DNA of 64,000 bases from an uncultured Pseudoteredinibacter sp. (lineage in GTDB: Bacteria; Pseudomonadota; Gammaproteobacteria; Pseudomonadales; Cellvibrionaceae), in NCBI RefSeq assembly GCF_947500695.1, contig NZ_CANMSS010000003.1, positions 124,001 to 188,000 of the forward strand. Direction: 5' to 3'. Position numbers and translations under genes: made by a program. Shown piece by piece: positions 1 through 9,102 of the stretch. The notes under the pieces are model-generated. The model did no database searches. It had not been told where the DNA came from and saw only the letters and a list, made by a program, of their open reading frames with translations. The first letter of the stretch is position 1; every line of letters starts with the position of its first letter.

Positions 1-778
1 TTAGGGAGTAATCGCACACGGGGCAGGCATGCTTTGCTGAAAACATGCGGTCTTCTTTGTCGCCATCCATATAGTTTAATAGCAACAAACCTTCGCTTAG
101 ATTCAGCGCGGTTTCAATAGACTCTGAGATGCGCAGCTGCAAATCATCACGCACTTTAAAGCGATCAACGACAACTTCGATGGTGTGCTTCTTTTTCTTG
201 TCTAGCTTTGGGGTGTCGTCAAGGTCGACGACCAGCCCATCAATACGCGCACGGACATAGCCTTCACGGCGCAGCTGCTCAAAAGTGTGTAGGTGCTCAC
301 CTTTACGGTCTCTCACCACTGGAGCAAGCAACATCAATTTGGTGCCTTCTTCGTGATCCAGCACTTGGTCAACCATTTCACTAATGGTTTGAGCGGCTAA
401 AGGCTCATCGTGAATAGGGCAGCGAGGCTCGCCCACGCGGGCATAGAGGAGCCTTAGATAATCGTAGATCTCAGTAATGGTACCCACAGTCGAGCGTGGA
501 TTGTGAGATGTCGACTTCTGTTCGATTGAGATGGCGGGGCTTAAGCCTTCGACATGATCGACATCGGGCTTTTCCATCATCGACAGGAACTGGCGAGCGT
601 AGGTAGAGAGTGACTCCACGTAGCGGCGCTGCCCTTCTGCATAGAGGGTGTCAAAGGCCAGGGAAGATTTGCCTGAGCCGGATAAACCGGTAATGACAAT
701 AAGCTTATCGCGAGGAATATCTAAATCGATGTTCTTCAGATTGTGGGTGCGTGCGCCCCTAACGTGTATGGTATCCAA
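1..778 (-). CDS. uvrA: UvrABC excinuclease subunit A, 5' part only
   Basis: UvrA is the DNA-damage-sensing ATPase of nucleotide excision repair. Only the first ~259 codons of about 940 are present; the gene runs off the left edge. The protein starts [19 protein letters not shown] after the initiator and has the Walker A loop [10 protein letters not shown] near residue 31, then the conserved YVESLSAYARQFL and [19 protein letters not shown] stretches. It reaches the first CPVC half of a zinc-binding site at the window edge. The start is TTG at 778, because no ATG lies between it and the in-frame stop at 796-794; AAAGG precedes it. A LexA box lies 55 bp upstream, so SOS induction is likely. Confidence 0.96.
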   Translation of the reverse strand, partial: MDTIHVRGARTHNLKNIDLDIPRDKLIVITGLSGSGKSSLAFDTLYAEGQRRYVESLSTYARQFLSMMEKPDVDHVEGLSPAISIEQKSTSHNPRSTVGTITEIYDYLRLLYARVGEPRCPIHDEPLAAQTISEMVDQVLDHEEGTKLMLLAPVVRDRKGEHLHTFEQLRREGYVRARIDGLVVDLDDTPKLDKKKKHTIEVVVDRFKVRDDLQLRISESIETALNLSEGLLLLNYMDGDKEDRMFSAKHACPVCDYSL

Positions 779-832
779 TGCCTTTACCAGTTCTTAGCTT
801 AGAAAACAGCCGGTAAGTATAATGCGAAAAAG

Positions 833-848
833 CTGGATAAATAAACAG
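833..848 (-). promoter_or_regulatory. LexA (SOS) box of uvrA
   Basis: CTGGATAAATAAACAG on the plus strand fits CTG-N10-CAG, the gammaproteobacterial LexA operator. On the uvrA strand it reads CTGTTTATTTATCCAG. A -10 candidate TATACT lies at 821-816, and the box covers the position of a weak -35 (TTTATT, about 840-845). LexA would therefore block RNA polymerase binding directly. uvrA is a classical SOS gene, which supports the call. Confidence 0.85.
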
Positions 849-936
849 GTATTTTGAATTGTATAGCGAATGGCGTGGTTTGCTGATGAGGGGGCTCCAT
901 GCCGCCCTCGTTAGCAAACACCTAGGAGGAGTCGAT

Positions 937-1593
937 TTAATTCTCTGGGATGTGTACTCGTGCCCAGTTGCAGGCTTCTAGGCGGTTTTTAACGCCGATT
1001 TTTTTGTACACATTATAGAGGTGGCTTTTAACCGTATGCTCACTGACGAACAACATATTGGCAATGTTGGCGTTAGTGGCGCCTTCGCGAATCAAGGTGA
1101 GAATCTGGCGCTCACGCTTGGTTAGCTTCTCTGCAATCGGGTTGAAGACTGGTGGCCTGCGGCTCTGCAAGAAATGATGCAGTAGGCGGCGTGGCAGCCA
1201 GTATTCACCGCTTAAGAGCTGATTAAGGCCCTGTAGCAGCAACTCTTGGCTACTGGTGGTGTGGAATAGACCATGAACACATGGCCAAGCGAGTAGATCC
1301 TCATGCTCGCTATGTGGGGTTACGTTAAATAGCGCGATAATTGGCGCGTCGTCGCAATCCTGGCAATCATGCAGCCACTTGGCGAGATCCTCTCGGCGGT
1401 GATGTTGGCAATCAACCAGAGCAAAAGTCGTATTAAGCTGAGCAAAGGTGGAAAGCTCCACGATTGGGCACTCAATATTGAGTTCATGACTGATTAAATG
1501 GGCCAGCAGAGACGTTTGCAAGCTGCTTTGATGGGAAACCAAGGCCACTGATGGCTGGCTGGTTTCAACGGGGGTATTAGCCTTTGGCTGCAT
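937..1593 (-). CDS. LuxR-family regulator of the CsgD/VpsT type
   Basis: 218 residues with two parts. Residues ~15-125 form a degenerate receiver-like domain: only D61 (FALVDC) is an obvious acidic candidate and the usual acidic pocket is not visible. Residues ~157-207 form a LuxR-type helix-turn-helix (LTKRERQILTLIREGATNANIA...VSEHTVKSHL). This layout matches CsgD, VpsT and relatives, which control biofilm matrix genes. Just before the HTH is WLPR (132-135), close to the W[FLM][TS]R c-di-GMP-binding motif described for VpsT. The start ATG at 1593 has AGGA upstream. It stands alone between uvrA and the divergent transporter; its targets are unknown, but the large surface-protein genes at 10.5-18.3 kb are candidates by function. 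Confidence 0.8.
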   Translation of the reverse strand: MQPKANTPVETSQPSVALVSHQSSLQTSLLAHLISHELNIECPIVELSTFAQLNTTFALVDCQHHRREDLAKWLHDCQDCDDAPIIALFNVTPHSEHEDLLAWPCVHGLFHTTSSQELLLQGLNQLLSGEYWLPRRLLHHFLQSRRPPVFNPIAEKLTKRERQILTLIREGATNANIANMLFVSEHTVKSHLYNVYKKIGVKNRLEACNWARVHIPEN

Positions 1594-2157
1594 AATGCAT
1601 TCCTGTGCGATAGATCAAAAGTAACTGTTTACATGAGGTTACGGTTCGCTTTTTATAGATTATGATCTGCCCCTCAAATCCTAAATCGGAGCATTAGGGC
1701 TATTCTTGTTATATATCGGAGCCAGTTAGGTCTTTAGAATTGGAAGTGATTAGATATAACAGAAAGTTATCTAATACTTCGTTTACTACTTCCTAGAGCT
1801 TAATACTCTGATCTAAGTCACATTACTGAGATCCGATGGGTCAAGAATAAGTGGCCCTAATGATAGCTGCAATAAAAAGAACCCATGCTTTCCCAAAATT
1901 CAGTAATAAGTATGGTTCTGCTTTTGGGAATTCGCCAGAAACCTGGTTTAGTTGATTGGTTTTTCTGATCAGGGCATGTAATTTCGCATGAGTTAGCCTG
2001 TGGCACCTAAAGTTTCTTTCATACTTGGCTGGGGCGAAGGCTATTTCTTCTGGCTGTATTCGTCTGGTATAAGCTCAGTCCAATAGCTGTAAGGTCAACA
2101 ATATATTTCATTAGCCGCTGCTGTTAAAATTGGCAATTTGCTCTGGAATCCGCATTT
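1594..2157. other. 564-bp divergent intergenic region, no gene seen
   Basis: This is the space between the CsgD-like regulator (minus) and the YajR-like transporter (plus). It must hold both promoters. I found no convincing ORF, RNA gene, LexA box or strong inverted repeat. It looks A+T-rich by eye, especially 1740-1830. Confidence 0.5.
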
Positions 2158-3522
2158 ATGGCCGTTGCGACAGAAATGTCGGCGTTTGAACGCCGATCAG
2201 TTCTATTTCTAACGCTTTTATATACCTTCCGGATGTTGGGCTTGTTTATGGTTCTGCCTTTACTGGCAGTTGCTGGCGAGCAGTACTCCGGGGCGACGCC
2301 CATGTTAATGGGCTTGGCTTTGGGAGTTTATGGGCTCACTCAAGCCATGTTTCAAATTCCCTTTGGGATGGGCTCTGACAAGTGGGGTAGAAAACCACTG
2401 ATTGCCTTTGGGCTTATGCTCTTTGCTGCTGGCAGTCTTCTAGCGGCTTTCAGTGACTCCATTTGGGGTTTGATTGCAGGGCGAGCACTCCAGGGATCAG
2501 GTGCAATAGCTGCTGTGATTATGGCTTTGGTGGGCGACGTTACTGCCGAGCGCAATCGCAGTAAGGCTATGGCTTCCATTGGCGCCGCTATTGGAGTGGC
2601 GTTTGCAGTCTCGTTGGTATTGGGGCCTGTTTTGGCGGCTATGGGTGGTCTGCAGCTGTTGTTCCTGGTGACCGCCTTATTAGCATTTATTGGTTTGTTG
2701 GTTCTATATTTTGGCATTCCTCAGCCGCCTCGCATGAAAAGCTCCCCTGCGGTACCTTTGCTTCAATTACTAAAGAATCCTGCCTTGCTGCGCCTCAGTG
2801 CCGCGATCTTCGTACTTCATTTTGCCTTAATGGCTTTATTTGTCGTCGTTCCAGGGTTATTACTGGCTCAGTTAGATTTAGCCGTTATAGATCATTGGAA
2901 AGTGTACCTACCCGTAATGCTGCTGGCCTTCACCGCGATGGTGCCTGCGATCATTTGGGCAGAAAGATCCAAAGCGCACTTGAAGGTACTGCGCCTGGCC
3001 GCTGGCGCCCTATTATTGGCTGGGGCTTTGTTTCTTTTGGCAGGCTCCGGCGTTCTGGCTTTAGGGCTATTGGCTGGTTTACTGTTGTTTTTTATCGGTT
3101 TTAATGTGTTTGAAGCGAGCTTGCCCTCGCTGCTTACACGTTTATTGAGTATGGAGCAGCGTGGCGCCGCTTCAGGTGTCTATTCCAGCGCCCAGTTTAT
3201 TGGCACCTTCCTGGGCGGGTTGATGGGCGGGGTTTTGCTGCAGTATTTGGGTAGTTCGGCCGTCATCTCATTGCTGCTGTTGTTGGCGCTGTTGATTGGG
3301 GCTGTAATATGGCGTTTACCGCAGTTGCCGGAGTTTGAAACCTTGTTTGTCGATGTTCACCCTCAGAGGGTAAGCGAGGCGCATAGTCTATTGGTGCAAT
3401 TGCCTGGTGTTATCGAGGTGGCCTTAAGTGAGGCAGGTATTGCCAGTGTGCGCATCGATGATAAGGACTTTGATGAGCAGCAATTAATTGCCCTTAAATT
3501 GGATGCTCCAAATCAAGCTTAA
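2158..3522 (+). CDS. yajR: YajR-type MFS transporter
   Basis: 454-residue major facilitator protein with 12 predicted membrane segments. The first half closely follows E. coli YajR: RMLGLFMVLPLLAV, GVYGLTQAMFQIPFG (motif A region, with GSDKWGRKPL) and GRALQGSGAIAAVIMALVGD. A cytoplasmic C-terminal domain (~residues 395-450, FVDVHPQRVSEAHSLLVQLPG) matches the small ferredoxin-like YAM domain typical of YajR. The substrate of YajR is not firmly known; it is a proton-driven transporter family. Two starts are possible: ATG 2158, used here, or ATG 2176, which matches the family N-terminus (MSAFERR) better; neither has a strong Shine-Dalgarno sequence. It sits just upstream of ssb in the same direction, a common arrangement beside uvrA in this group. 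Confidence 0.88.
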   Translation: MAVATEMSAFERRSVLFLTLLYTFRMLGLFMVLPLLAVAGEQYSGATPMLMGLALGVYGLTQAMFQIPFGMGSDKWGRKPLIAFGLMLFAAGSLLAAFSDSIWGLIAGRALQGSGAIAAVIMALVGDVTAERNRSKAMASIGAAIGVAFAVSLVLGPVLAAMGGLQLLFLVTALLAFIGLLVLYFGIPQPPRMKSSPAVPLLQLLKNPALLRLSAAIFVLHFALMALFVVVPGLLLAQLDLAVIDHWKVYLPVMLLAFTAMVPAIIWAERSKAHLKVLRLAAGALLLAGALFLLAGSGVLALGLLAGLLLFFIGFNVFEASLPSLLTRLLSMEQRGAASGVYSSAQFIGTFLGGLMGGVLLQYLGSSAVISLLLLLALLIGAVIWRLPQLPEFETLFVDVHPQRVSEAHSLLVQLPGVIEVALSEAGIASVRIDDKDFDEQQLIALKLDAPNQA

Positions 3523-3592
3523 ATGGGATAGAATAGTAGTTTGGGCAAGCAAAATGATTAATTGGCCCGTGACGAGAATTTAGGAGAGAAAA

Positions 3593-4168
3593 ATGGCCCG
3601 AGGCATAAACAAAGTCATCATTGTAGGTAATTGTGGTCAAGACCCTGAAACCAAATACCTGCCATCGGGTAGTGCGGTAACTAACATCAGCGTAGCGACA
3701 AGTGACTCCTGGACCGATAAGCAGAGCGGCCAGAAGCAAGAACGCACAGAATGGCATCGCATTGTGTTTTTCAACCGTTTGGCAGAGATTGCTGGCGAGT
3801 ATTTGCGTAAGGGCTCTCAGGTTTATGTTGAAGGCCGCTTACAAACCCGCAAGTGGCAGGATCAGTCTGGTCAAGATCGCTATACCACCGAGATCGTTGC
3901 TAACGAAATGCAAATGCTAGGTGGCCGCCAAGGCGGTATGGATCAAGGTTATGCGCCACAAGGTGGTGGTATGCCTCAGCAGCAGCCGCAGCAAGCTTAT
4001 CAACAGCAGGGTGGATATCAGCAGCAAGCTCCACAAGCGGCGGCCCCTCAGCAGCAGGCGCCAATGTCACCACCTCCTGCACAACAGCAGCAGGCCGCCC
4101 CAGCACCACAGCCAGCGCCTCAGCCTCAAGGTTTTGATAATAGCTTTGATGATGACATTCCATTCTAG
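3593..4168 (+). CDS. ssb: Single-stranded DNA-binding protein
   Basis: 191 residues. The N-terminal OB fold (~1-110: [19 protein letters not shown], then [22 protein letters not shown] and [12 protein letters not shown]) binds ssDNA as a homotetramer in replication, repair and recombination. A long Gln/Pro/Gly/Ala-rich linker (~115-180) leads to the acidic tip DDDIPF, the docking site for partner proteins. AGGAG precedes ATG 3593. No LexA box was seen in the 70 bp upstream, so any SOS link would have to come from elsewhere. The linker's CAG-rich repetitiveness generates spurious ORFs on both strands. Confidence 0.98.
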   Translation: MARGINKVIIVGNCGQDPETKYLPSGSAVTNISVATSDSWTDKQSGQKQERTEWHRIVFFNRLAEIAGEYLRKGSQVYVEGRLQTRKWQDQSGQDRYTTEIVANEMQMLGGRQGGMDQGYAPQGGGMPQQQPQQAYQQQGGYQQQAPQAAAPQQQAPMSPPPAQQQQAAPAPQPAPQPQGFDNSFDDDIPF

Positions 4169-4187
4169 CTCGTACTTAACGAATGCT

Positions 4188-4217
4188 AAAAAGGCTCGCA
4201 ATGCGGGCCTTTTTTAT
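4188..4217 (+). terminator. Rho-independent terminator of ssb
   Basis: The hairpin GGCtCGC-aat-GCGgGCC is flanked by A and T runs (AAAAA before, TTTTTT after) 20 bp past the ssb stop. The T tract follows on the plus strand. Confidence 0.85.
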
Positions 4218-4342
4218 TTCTGATGTTTTCTTATGGAATTTAGTTTTCGCCTGCCATTACGAGTTCGGCTAATTAGTGTTCCTGCACTGAGCTTGTTATG
4301 ATCCATAACGTTGTGAGTATGTTTGTGTAGGTAGTTATTTCC

Positions 4343-5206
4343 GTGGCCCAAAAAATCATCCTTAGTTGCGATCAGTCGATATTCGCTCAGCACTTAATTG
4401 AAGCGCTTCAGCTTGAGCCTTTCTCTTTGAAATGCCTGCCGCAAGGTGTTCTTGCTGCCGAGGATTCAGAGCAAAAGCTGCTAGAGTTCTTGCGCGAAGA
4501 GGGGGCTGATTTACTTATCAATACGCTGGCCTACTCAGTCGGGGACGATCCTGAGCGTAGGGCTCTGCTGGTAAGCGCCAGTGAAGATATGGCTTCGGCC
4601 GCTAAGAGCCTGAGCATTCCTATTATTCAGCTATCAACCCATGAAGTCTTTGGTGGTGAAAATTTAACCGTATATCGTGAAGATGATCATCCGTCTCCTT
4701 TGACGGCTTTGGGGCAGGCTCTCTGGGATGCCGAGCGCAAAGTTGAATTGCAGTGTGAGCAATACATTGTTTATCGTTTAAGTTGGTTAATATGCCACCA
4801 TGGCGATAGTGTCTTTACCCGTTTGTTGGATTTAATGCTGGATAAAGACAAGGTTGCCGTTAGCGCAGAGCGTCGAGCCTCTCCGACATTTATAGATGAT
4901 GCCTGCCGTGTTTTGGTGGCTATGATCAAGCAAATATTCTCTGGTGCTCAAAACTGGGGAATCTATCACTATGCCAGCTCAGATCCTTGCGATGAAAAGG
5001 AGTTTGCTGAGTATCTAAGTGACATCGTAAGCTCTTTAGGGCATCAAACTGGGCAGCTCACCGATGATTCAAGTGATGTACAGTATCCTAGCGCCGTATT
5101 GGGCTGCATAAGTACTCGTGATGATTTTGGTGTTCAGCAGCGATCTTGGCGTTTACGTCTTGAATCAAGAGTAAAAGCTTATATCGATAGCCACAAAGTC
5201 AACTAA
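4343..5206 (+). CDS. Degenerate RmlD-like (sugar-nucleotide reductase fold) protein
   Basis: 287 residues, GTG start. The best resemblance is to dTDP-4-dehydrorhamnose reductase (RmlD/SDR extended fold): STHEVFGG (98-105) aligns with the STDYVFPG stretch, and PSPLTALGQALWDAE with the catalytic PLNVYGKTKLAGE stretch. The catalytic Tyr and Lys positions are Leu123 and Leu127, and the N-terminal glycine-rich NAD(P) loop is replaced by SCDQSIFAQ. ASPTFIDDACRVL later in the chain also follows the family. It is therefore probably not an active reductase; a binding, regulatory or structural role is possible. No other sugar-nucleotide gene is adjacent; it lies alone between ssb and an acyl-CoA ligase. 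Confidence 0.65.
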   Translation: MAQKIILSCDQSIFAQHLIEALQLEPFSLKCLPQGVLAAEDSEQKLLEFLREEGADLLINTLAYSVGDDPERRALLVSASEDMASAAKSLSIPIIQLSTHEVFGGENLTVYREDDHPSPLTALGQALWDAERKVELQCEQYIVYRLSWLICHHGDSVFTRLLDLMLDKDKVAVSAERRASPTFIDDACRVLVAMIKQIFSGAQNWGIYHYASSDPCDEKEFAEYLSDIVSSLGHQTGQLTDDSSDVQYPSAVLGCISTRDDFGVQQRSWRLRLESRVKAYIDSHKVN

Positions 5207-5335
5207 TGTAAGTCGCCAATGTCGCTTGATAAATCACGTCTAGCGATTTGGCCAATTGTGCACTTGCCTTAAATGCCCAGCCCTTATTATGCTTGGGGCA
5301 CTCTAAGAATAAGTAACAATAATTCAAGGTGCACT

Positions 5336-6898
5336 ATGCTCACTTTTTCAAACACTTTGCAGCGTGTGGTTCAGCAGCGCGCGGAAAAAATTGCCACCAT
5401 CGACGGTGATCGTCGCCATAGCTGGAAAGAATTTCACCAGCGCGTTAGTCAGTTTGCGGCTGCTCTTCAAAAGTTAGGTGTAAAGCAAGGTTCACGCGTT
5501 GCCATTTTATCGCTCAATAGTGATCGCTATTTGGAAGCGATGTTTGCCATTCCTTGGGCTGGTGCGGCCTATGTTCCGATTAATACTCGCTTAGCGGCGC
5601 CAGAAGTTGAATATTGGATGCAAAACAGTGAGAGTGAGGTGCTGTTGGTGGATCGCAATTTCCTACCAATGCTTGATCACTTGCGGGCAACTCTGCCGAA
5701 GCTGAAACACATTATCTTCATGGATAACGGCGAGCCTGCAGAAGGCTTGCCGCATTATGAAGACTTGCTGGCAGATGCCGAAGCGATCGATGCAACTCCT
5801 GTGCTGCCCAATGATCTTGTTGCTTTGTATTATACCGGTGGTACTACCGGTCGTTCGAAAGGGGTCATGCTTAGTCACCACAATATGCTGTTTAACGCTA
5901 TGCAGGGTATGGTGGTGCAATCTTATAGTGGCGATGAAATTTATCTTCACGCGGCGCCAATGTTCCATGCTGCCGATGCCTATAATGCCATTTGTTTTTG
6001 TTTATTAGGTGGCACCCACGTCTTTACGCCAGGCTTTGATCCTAAACGAGTTTTGGAGTTGATCGGAGAAGAAAAAGTTACTCGAATTTTGCTGGTGCCA
6101 ACGATGGTGGGCATGGTAATGAGTTATCCCGAGTTGGATGATTATGATTTGTCTTCCTTAAAGTCTATCTTTTACGGTGCTTCGCCAATGCCTGAGGCCG
6201 TGTTAAAAGCGGCGATGGCAAAATACCCAGCGATGGAATTTATGCAGGCCTATGGGCAGACCGAAGCAGCCCCAGTGCTAACCATTTTAATGCCGGAAGA
6301 TCATGTGCCAGAAGGTGAGCGCTCACGTTTGTTAAAGTCTGCCGGTAAGGCAGCGCCAGGTGTTACCTTGGCGATTCTTGATGATAATGACAAAGAGTTG
6401 CCGCGCGGAGAAATCGGTCAGGTTTGCGCAAAAGGTGACAATGTCATGTTGGGCTATCTTGGCATGGAAGAGACCACAGCAGAGACCTTAAAAAACGGTT
6501 GGCTGCACACCGGTGATGGCGCTTACATGGATGACGAAGGATATATTTTTATCGTTGATCGTGTGAAAGATATGATCATTAGTGGTGGCGAGAATGTATA
6601 TTCGGTTGAGGTGGAAAATGCCCTGTACCGCCACCAGGCTGTCGAGTCCTGCGCTGTGATCGGAATTCCAAGTGAGCAATGGGGCGAGCAGGTGCATGCG
6701 GTTATACAAATCAAAGCGGGCGCAGAAACTTCCGAGCAAGAAATCATTGCGCACTGTAAAGAGCTGATTGCCGGCTTTAAATGTCCACGCAGTGTCACAC
6801 TACAGGCTGAGCCTTTGCCATTGAGTGGTGCGGGTAAGATCTTAAAAACAGAATTGAGAAAACCGTTTTGGGGTGATAAGGCTAAGGCGGTGAATTAA
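5336..6898 (+). CDS. Long/medium-chain acyl-CoA synthetase (AMP-forming)
   Basis: 520-residue member of the ANL adenylate-forming family, expected to activate fatty or related carboxylic acids to CoA thioesters via acyl-AMP. Visible motifs: P-loop-like TGGTTGRSKGVMLSH (~167-181), YGQTEAAP, the hinge region (GDGAYMDDEGYIFIVDR followed by KDMIISGGENVYSVEVE), and the C-terminal catalytic Lys region (PLSGAGKILKTELR). ATG 5336 is chosen over the ATG 63 bp upstream because AAGGT precedes it with correct spacing and family proteins begin near MLTFSNTLQR. The exact substrate (fatty, dicarboxylic or aromatic acid) cannot be read from the sequence. It is convergent with fabB across a long terminator hairpin. 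Confidence 0.88.
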   Translation: MLTFSNTLQRVVQQRAEKIATIDGDRRHSWKEFHQRVSQFAAALQKLGVKQGSRVAILSLNSDRYLEAMFAIPWAGAAYVPINTRLAAPEVEYWMQNSESEVLLVDRNFLPMLDHLRATLPKLKHIIFMDNGEPAEGLPHYEDLLADAEAIDATPVLPNDLVALYYTGGTTGRSKGVMLSHHNMLFNAMQGMVVQSYSGDEIYLHAAPMFHAADAYNAICFCLLGGTHVFTPGFDPKRVLELIGEEKVTRILLVPTMVGMVMSYPELDDYDLSSLKSIFYGASPMPEAVLKAAMAKYPAMEFMQAYGQTEAAPVLTILMPEDHVPEGERSRLLKSAGKAAPGVTLAILDDNDKELPRGEIGQVCAKGDNVMLGYLGMEETTAETLKNGWLHTGDGAYMDDEGYIFIVDRVKDMIISGGENVYSVEVENALYRHQAVESCAVIGIPSEQWGEQVHAVIQIKAGAETSEQEIIAHCKELIAGFKCPRSVTLQAEPLPLSGAGKILKTELRKPFWGDKAKAVN

Positions 6899-6916
6899 TC
6901 ATCGAGTCATGATAAT

Positions 6917-6984
6917 GGGGTCAGACCCCTAAACTAAAAAACGCAGCCAATGGCTGCGTTTTTTTGGTTTGGGGATCTGACCCC
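6917..6984. terminator. Long foldback terminator carrying REP-like GGGGTCAGACCCC
   Basis: A nearly perfect inverted repeat: left arm 6917-6949, single-base loop A6950, right arm 6951-6984. The inner stem ACGCAGCCA/TGGCTGCGT with flanking A and T runs is a classic bidirectional terminator for the convergent acyl-CoA ligase and fabB genes. The outer ends are GGGGTCAGACCCC and GGGGATCTGACCCC, related to the hairpin at 24515-24543. Another GGGGCTAACCCCGTCTACG copy-like stretch follows near 7003-7021. Confidence 0.8.
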
Positions 6985-7036
6985 GTACTACGAATGGTTG
7001 CTTTTTGGTTGGGGCTAACCCCGTCTACGTTAGCAA

Positions 7037-8254
7037 TTAGCCTTCGTATTTTTCCATCACCAAGCAGGCATTGGTGCCGCCAAAGCCAAAGCTGTTTGAG
7101 AGTGCGCGTTTAATTTCTACACCTTCTTTCGCTTCGGTTACTACTGGCATGCCGTCGGCGGCTTCATCAAGCTCTTCGACATTGGCCGAGGCGGCGATGA
7201 AGTTATTGTTCATCATAATTAATGAGTAGATGGCCTCTTGAACACCAGCTGCTCCTAAGGAGTGACCTGATAGGGATTTGGTTGAAGCTAGCGGCGGAAT
7301 GTTATCGCCAAATACTTCACGGATAGCTTTAAGTTCGGCAACATCGCCAACTGGCGTACTGGTGCCGTGGGTGTTGATGTAATCAATATCGCCATCCACA
7401 GTGGACATGGCTAACTGCATGCATCGCACCGCACCTTCACCGGAAGGAGCAACCATATCGTGGCCGTCAGAAGTTGCGCCATAGCCAACGACTTCGGCGT
7501 AAATTTTCGCGCCGCGAGCCTTAGCGTGCTCAAGCTCTTCCAGTACCAAACAGCCGCCGCCGCCAGCGATTACAAAACCGTCACGGTTGGCATCGTAGGT
7601 ACGAGATGCTTTTTCTGGAGTGTCGTTGTACTTGGTTGATAGCGCGCCCATGGCGTCAAATAGAGCCGTTAAGGTCCAGTGCTCTTCTTCGCCGCCGCCG
7701 GCAAAAACTACGTCTTGCTTGCCAAGCTGAATTTGCTCCATGGCTACACCAATACAGTGTGCGCTGGTGGAGCATGCGGAAGAAATTGAGTAGTTCACGC
7801 CTTTAATCTTGAAAGGTGTGGCCAAGCAAGCGGATGTTGTGCTGCCCATGGTTTGAGTGACGCGATAAGGTCCAACACGTTTGAGGCCTCGCTCACGCAA
7901 GGTGTCAGCAGCTTGCACTAGATTTTCAGATGAGGCTCCGCCAGAGCCCATGATCAAACCGGTTCGAATGTTAGAGACTTGCTCTTCACTCAAGCCTGCA
8001 TCGTCAATGGCTTGCTGCATGGAAATATAGGAGTAACCGGCAGCGTTGCCCATAAAGCGCAATGTTTTGCGATCGATGTGCTCTTTAAGGTCAATATCTA
8101 CCTGGCCGGCAATGTGGCTGCGAAAGCCCATTTCTTCGTATTCAGGCTGGCGACTGATGCCAGAGCGACCAGCGCGTAGGGATTCGGTTACCGCTGAAAT
8201 ATTGTTTCCTAGGCAGGACACAATACCCATACCGGTGACAACCACACGTTTCAT
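7037..8254 (-). CDS. fabB: 3-oxoacyl-ACP synthase I
   Basis: 405 residues, full length for KAS I. FabB condenses malonyl-ACP with growing acyl-ACPs and is needed for elongation of the cis-3-decenoyl intermediate in unsaturated fatty acid synthesis. The catalytic triad is visible: Cys161 in [10 protein letters not shown], His in [11 protein letters not shown], and His in [12 protein letters not shown]. The C-terminal [14 protein letters not shown] motif is present. GAGGAAAA precedes the ATG. It lies downstream of fabA on the same strand, separated by 106 bp containing a strong hairpin, so read-through from fabA may be partial. Confidence 0.97.
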   Translation of the reverse strand: MKRVVVTGMGIVSCLGNNISAVTESLRAGRSGISRQPEYEEMGFRSHIAGQVDIDLKEHIDRKTLRFMGNAAGYSYISMQQAIDDAGLSEEQVSNIRTGLIMGSGGASSENLVQAADTLRERGLKRVGPYRVTQTMGSTTSACLATPFKIKGVNYSISSACSTSAHCIGVAMEQIQLGKQDVVFAGGGEEEHWTLTALFDAMGALSTKYNDTPEKASRTYDANRDGFVIAGGGGCLVLEELEHAKARGAKIYAEVVGYGATSDGHDMVAPSGEGAVRCMQLAMSTVDGDIDYINTHGTSTPVGDVAELKAIREVFGDNIPPLASTKSLSGHSLGAAGVQEAIYSLIMMNNNFIAASANVEELDEAADGMPVVTEAKEGVEIKRALSNSFGFGGTNACLVMEKYEG

Positions 8255-8311
8255 TGTATTTTCCTCATCGGGCCATTAGCCATTTTGGCCGCTTATTATT
8301 GCACAAATAAA

Positions 8312-8339
8312 ACGGGGGTGCCTTAATTGGCACCCCCGT
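8312..8339 (-). terminator. Hairpin between fabA and fabB (terminator or attenuator)
   Basis: Perfect stem CGGGGGTGCC/GGCACCCCCG with loop ttaatt. On the fabA strand the hairpin is followed by TTTTATTT, as in an intrinsic terminator. As fabB lies immediately downstream on the same strand, it could lower fabB expression relative to fabA. Confidence 0.7.
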
Positions 8340-8360
8340 GTATTTTCGACTTTAGTCTGC

Positions 8361-8882
8361 TTAGAAAGAGTCGGTATTTTGGAATAGGCCGACTTTTAGG
8401 TCTTTGGCAAAGTAAATCTCTTTGCCATCTACAGAAACTTTACCATCCGCAAGCCCCATGACCAGCTTACGCTCGATAACGCGCTTAAGGTCAATTTCAT
8501 AGGTAACCTTTTTGGCGGTAGGTAGAATTTGGCCAGTGAACTTCACCTCACCAGAGCCCAAGGCACGGCCTTTACCGCTATTGCCTTTCCAAGCTAGGAA
8601 AAAGCCAACCAATTGCCACATGGCGTCTAAGCCTAGGCAGCCAGGCATTACTGGATCGCCCGGGAAGTGACAATCGAAAAACCAGAGATCAGGAGTAATA
8701 TCGAGTTCTGCGACAATTTTGCCTTTACCGTATTCGCCACCATCTAGGTTGATTTCAGTAATGCGGTCCAACATTAGCATGTTTGGTACTGGTAGCTGAG
8801 CGTTGCCTGGGCCAAATAGGTTTCCATGGCCGCACTCAAGCAGTTCATCGCGGTTGTAAGCGTTTTTAGGCTGGAATTCCAT
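8361..8882 (-). CDS. fabA: 3-hydroxydecanoyl-ACP dehydratase/isomerase
   Basis: 173 residues. FabA dehydrates 3-hydroxydecanoyl-ACP and isomerises trans-2- to cis-3-decenoyl-ACP, the branch point to unsaturated fatty acids. The hot-dog fold signature [23 protein letters not shown] region carries the catalytic His72 and Asp86. Length and N-terminus ([18 protein letters not shown]) match the family. It is upstream of fabB on the same strand, forming the fabA-fabB pair. Confidence 0.98.
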   Translation of the reverse strand: MEFQPKNAYNRDELLECGHGNLFGPGNAQLPVPNMLMLDRITEINLDGGEYGKGKIVAELDITPDLWFFDCHFPGDPVMPGCLGLDAMWQLVGFFLAWKGNSGKGRALGSGEVKFTGQILPTAKKVTYEIDLKRVIERKLVMGLADGKVSVDGKEIYFAKDLKVGLFQNTDSF

Positions 8883-8967
8883 AATTTACTCTGGTTGATT
8901 AATCTTTGTGCAGCTTGTCTGCTGCAAGCCCAATAGACTGCCTGTCGCTGCCTGATTGGGAGCGCAC

Positions 8968-8995
8968 ATTCTACCTTCTAGCCAAGCTATGTCTA
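8968..8995 (-). promoter_or_regulatory. Candidate sigma-70 promoter of fabA
   Basis: On the minus strand: TAGACA (8995-8990), 16-bp spacer, TAGAAT (8973-8968), about 85 bp upstream of the fabA ATG. I did not see a convincing FabR- or FadR-type palindrome. Confidence 0.45.
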
Positions 8996-9102
8996 GGGCT
9001 CAGGGGGACAGGCTATGTCACACTTAAGACGTATGGCTGTGGTATATTGGCCGCTTCGGTACAAGACACTTACTATTACAGACAAAATAAAGGAGTTTTA
9101 GG

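Noticed and set aside
3960..4130. Possible tandem repeat or CRISPR-like array
   Set aside because: Irregular CAG/CCG-rich codon repetition encoding the SSB linker, without constant repeat and spacer lengths.
3900..4223. ORFs overlapping the 3' half of ssb in other frames
   Set aside because: Caused by the CAG-rich Gln linker of SSB; no independent signals.
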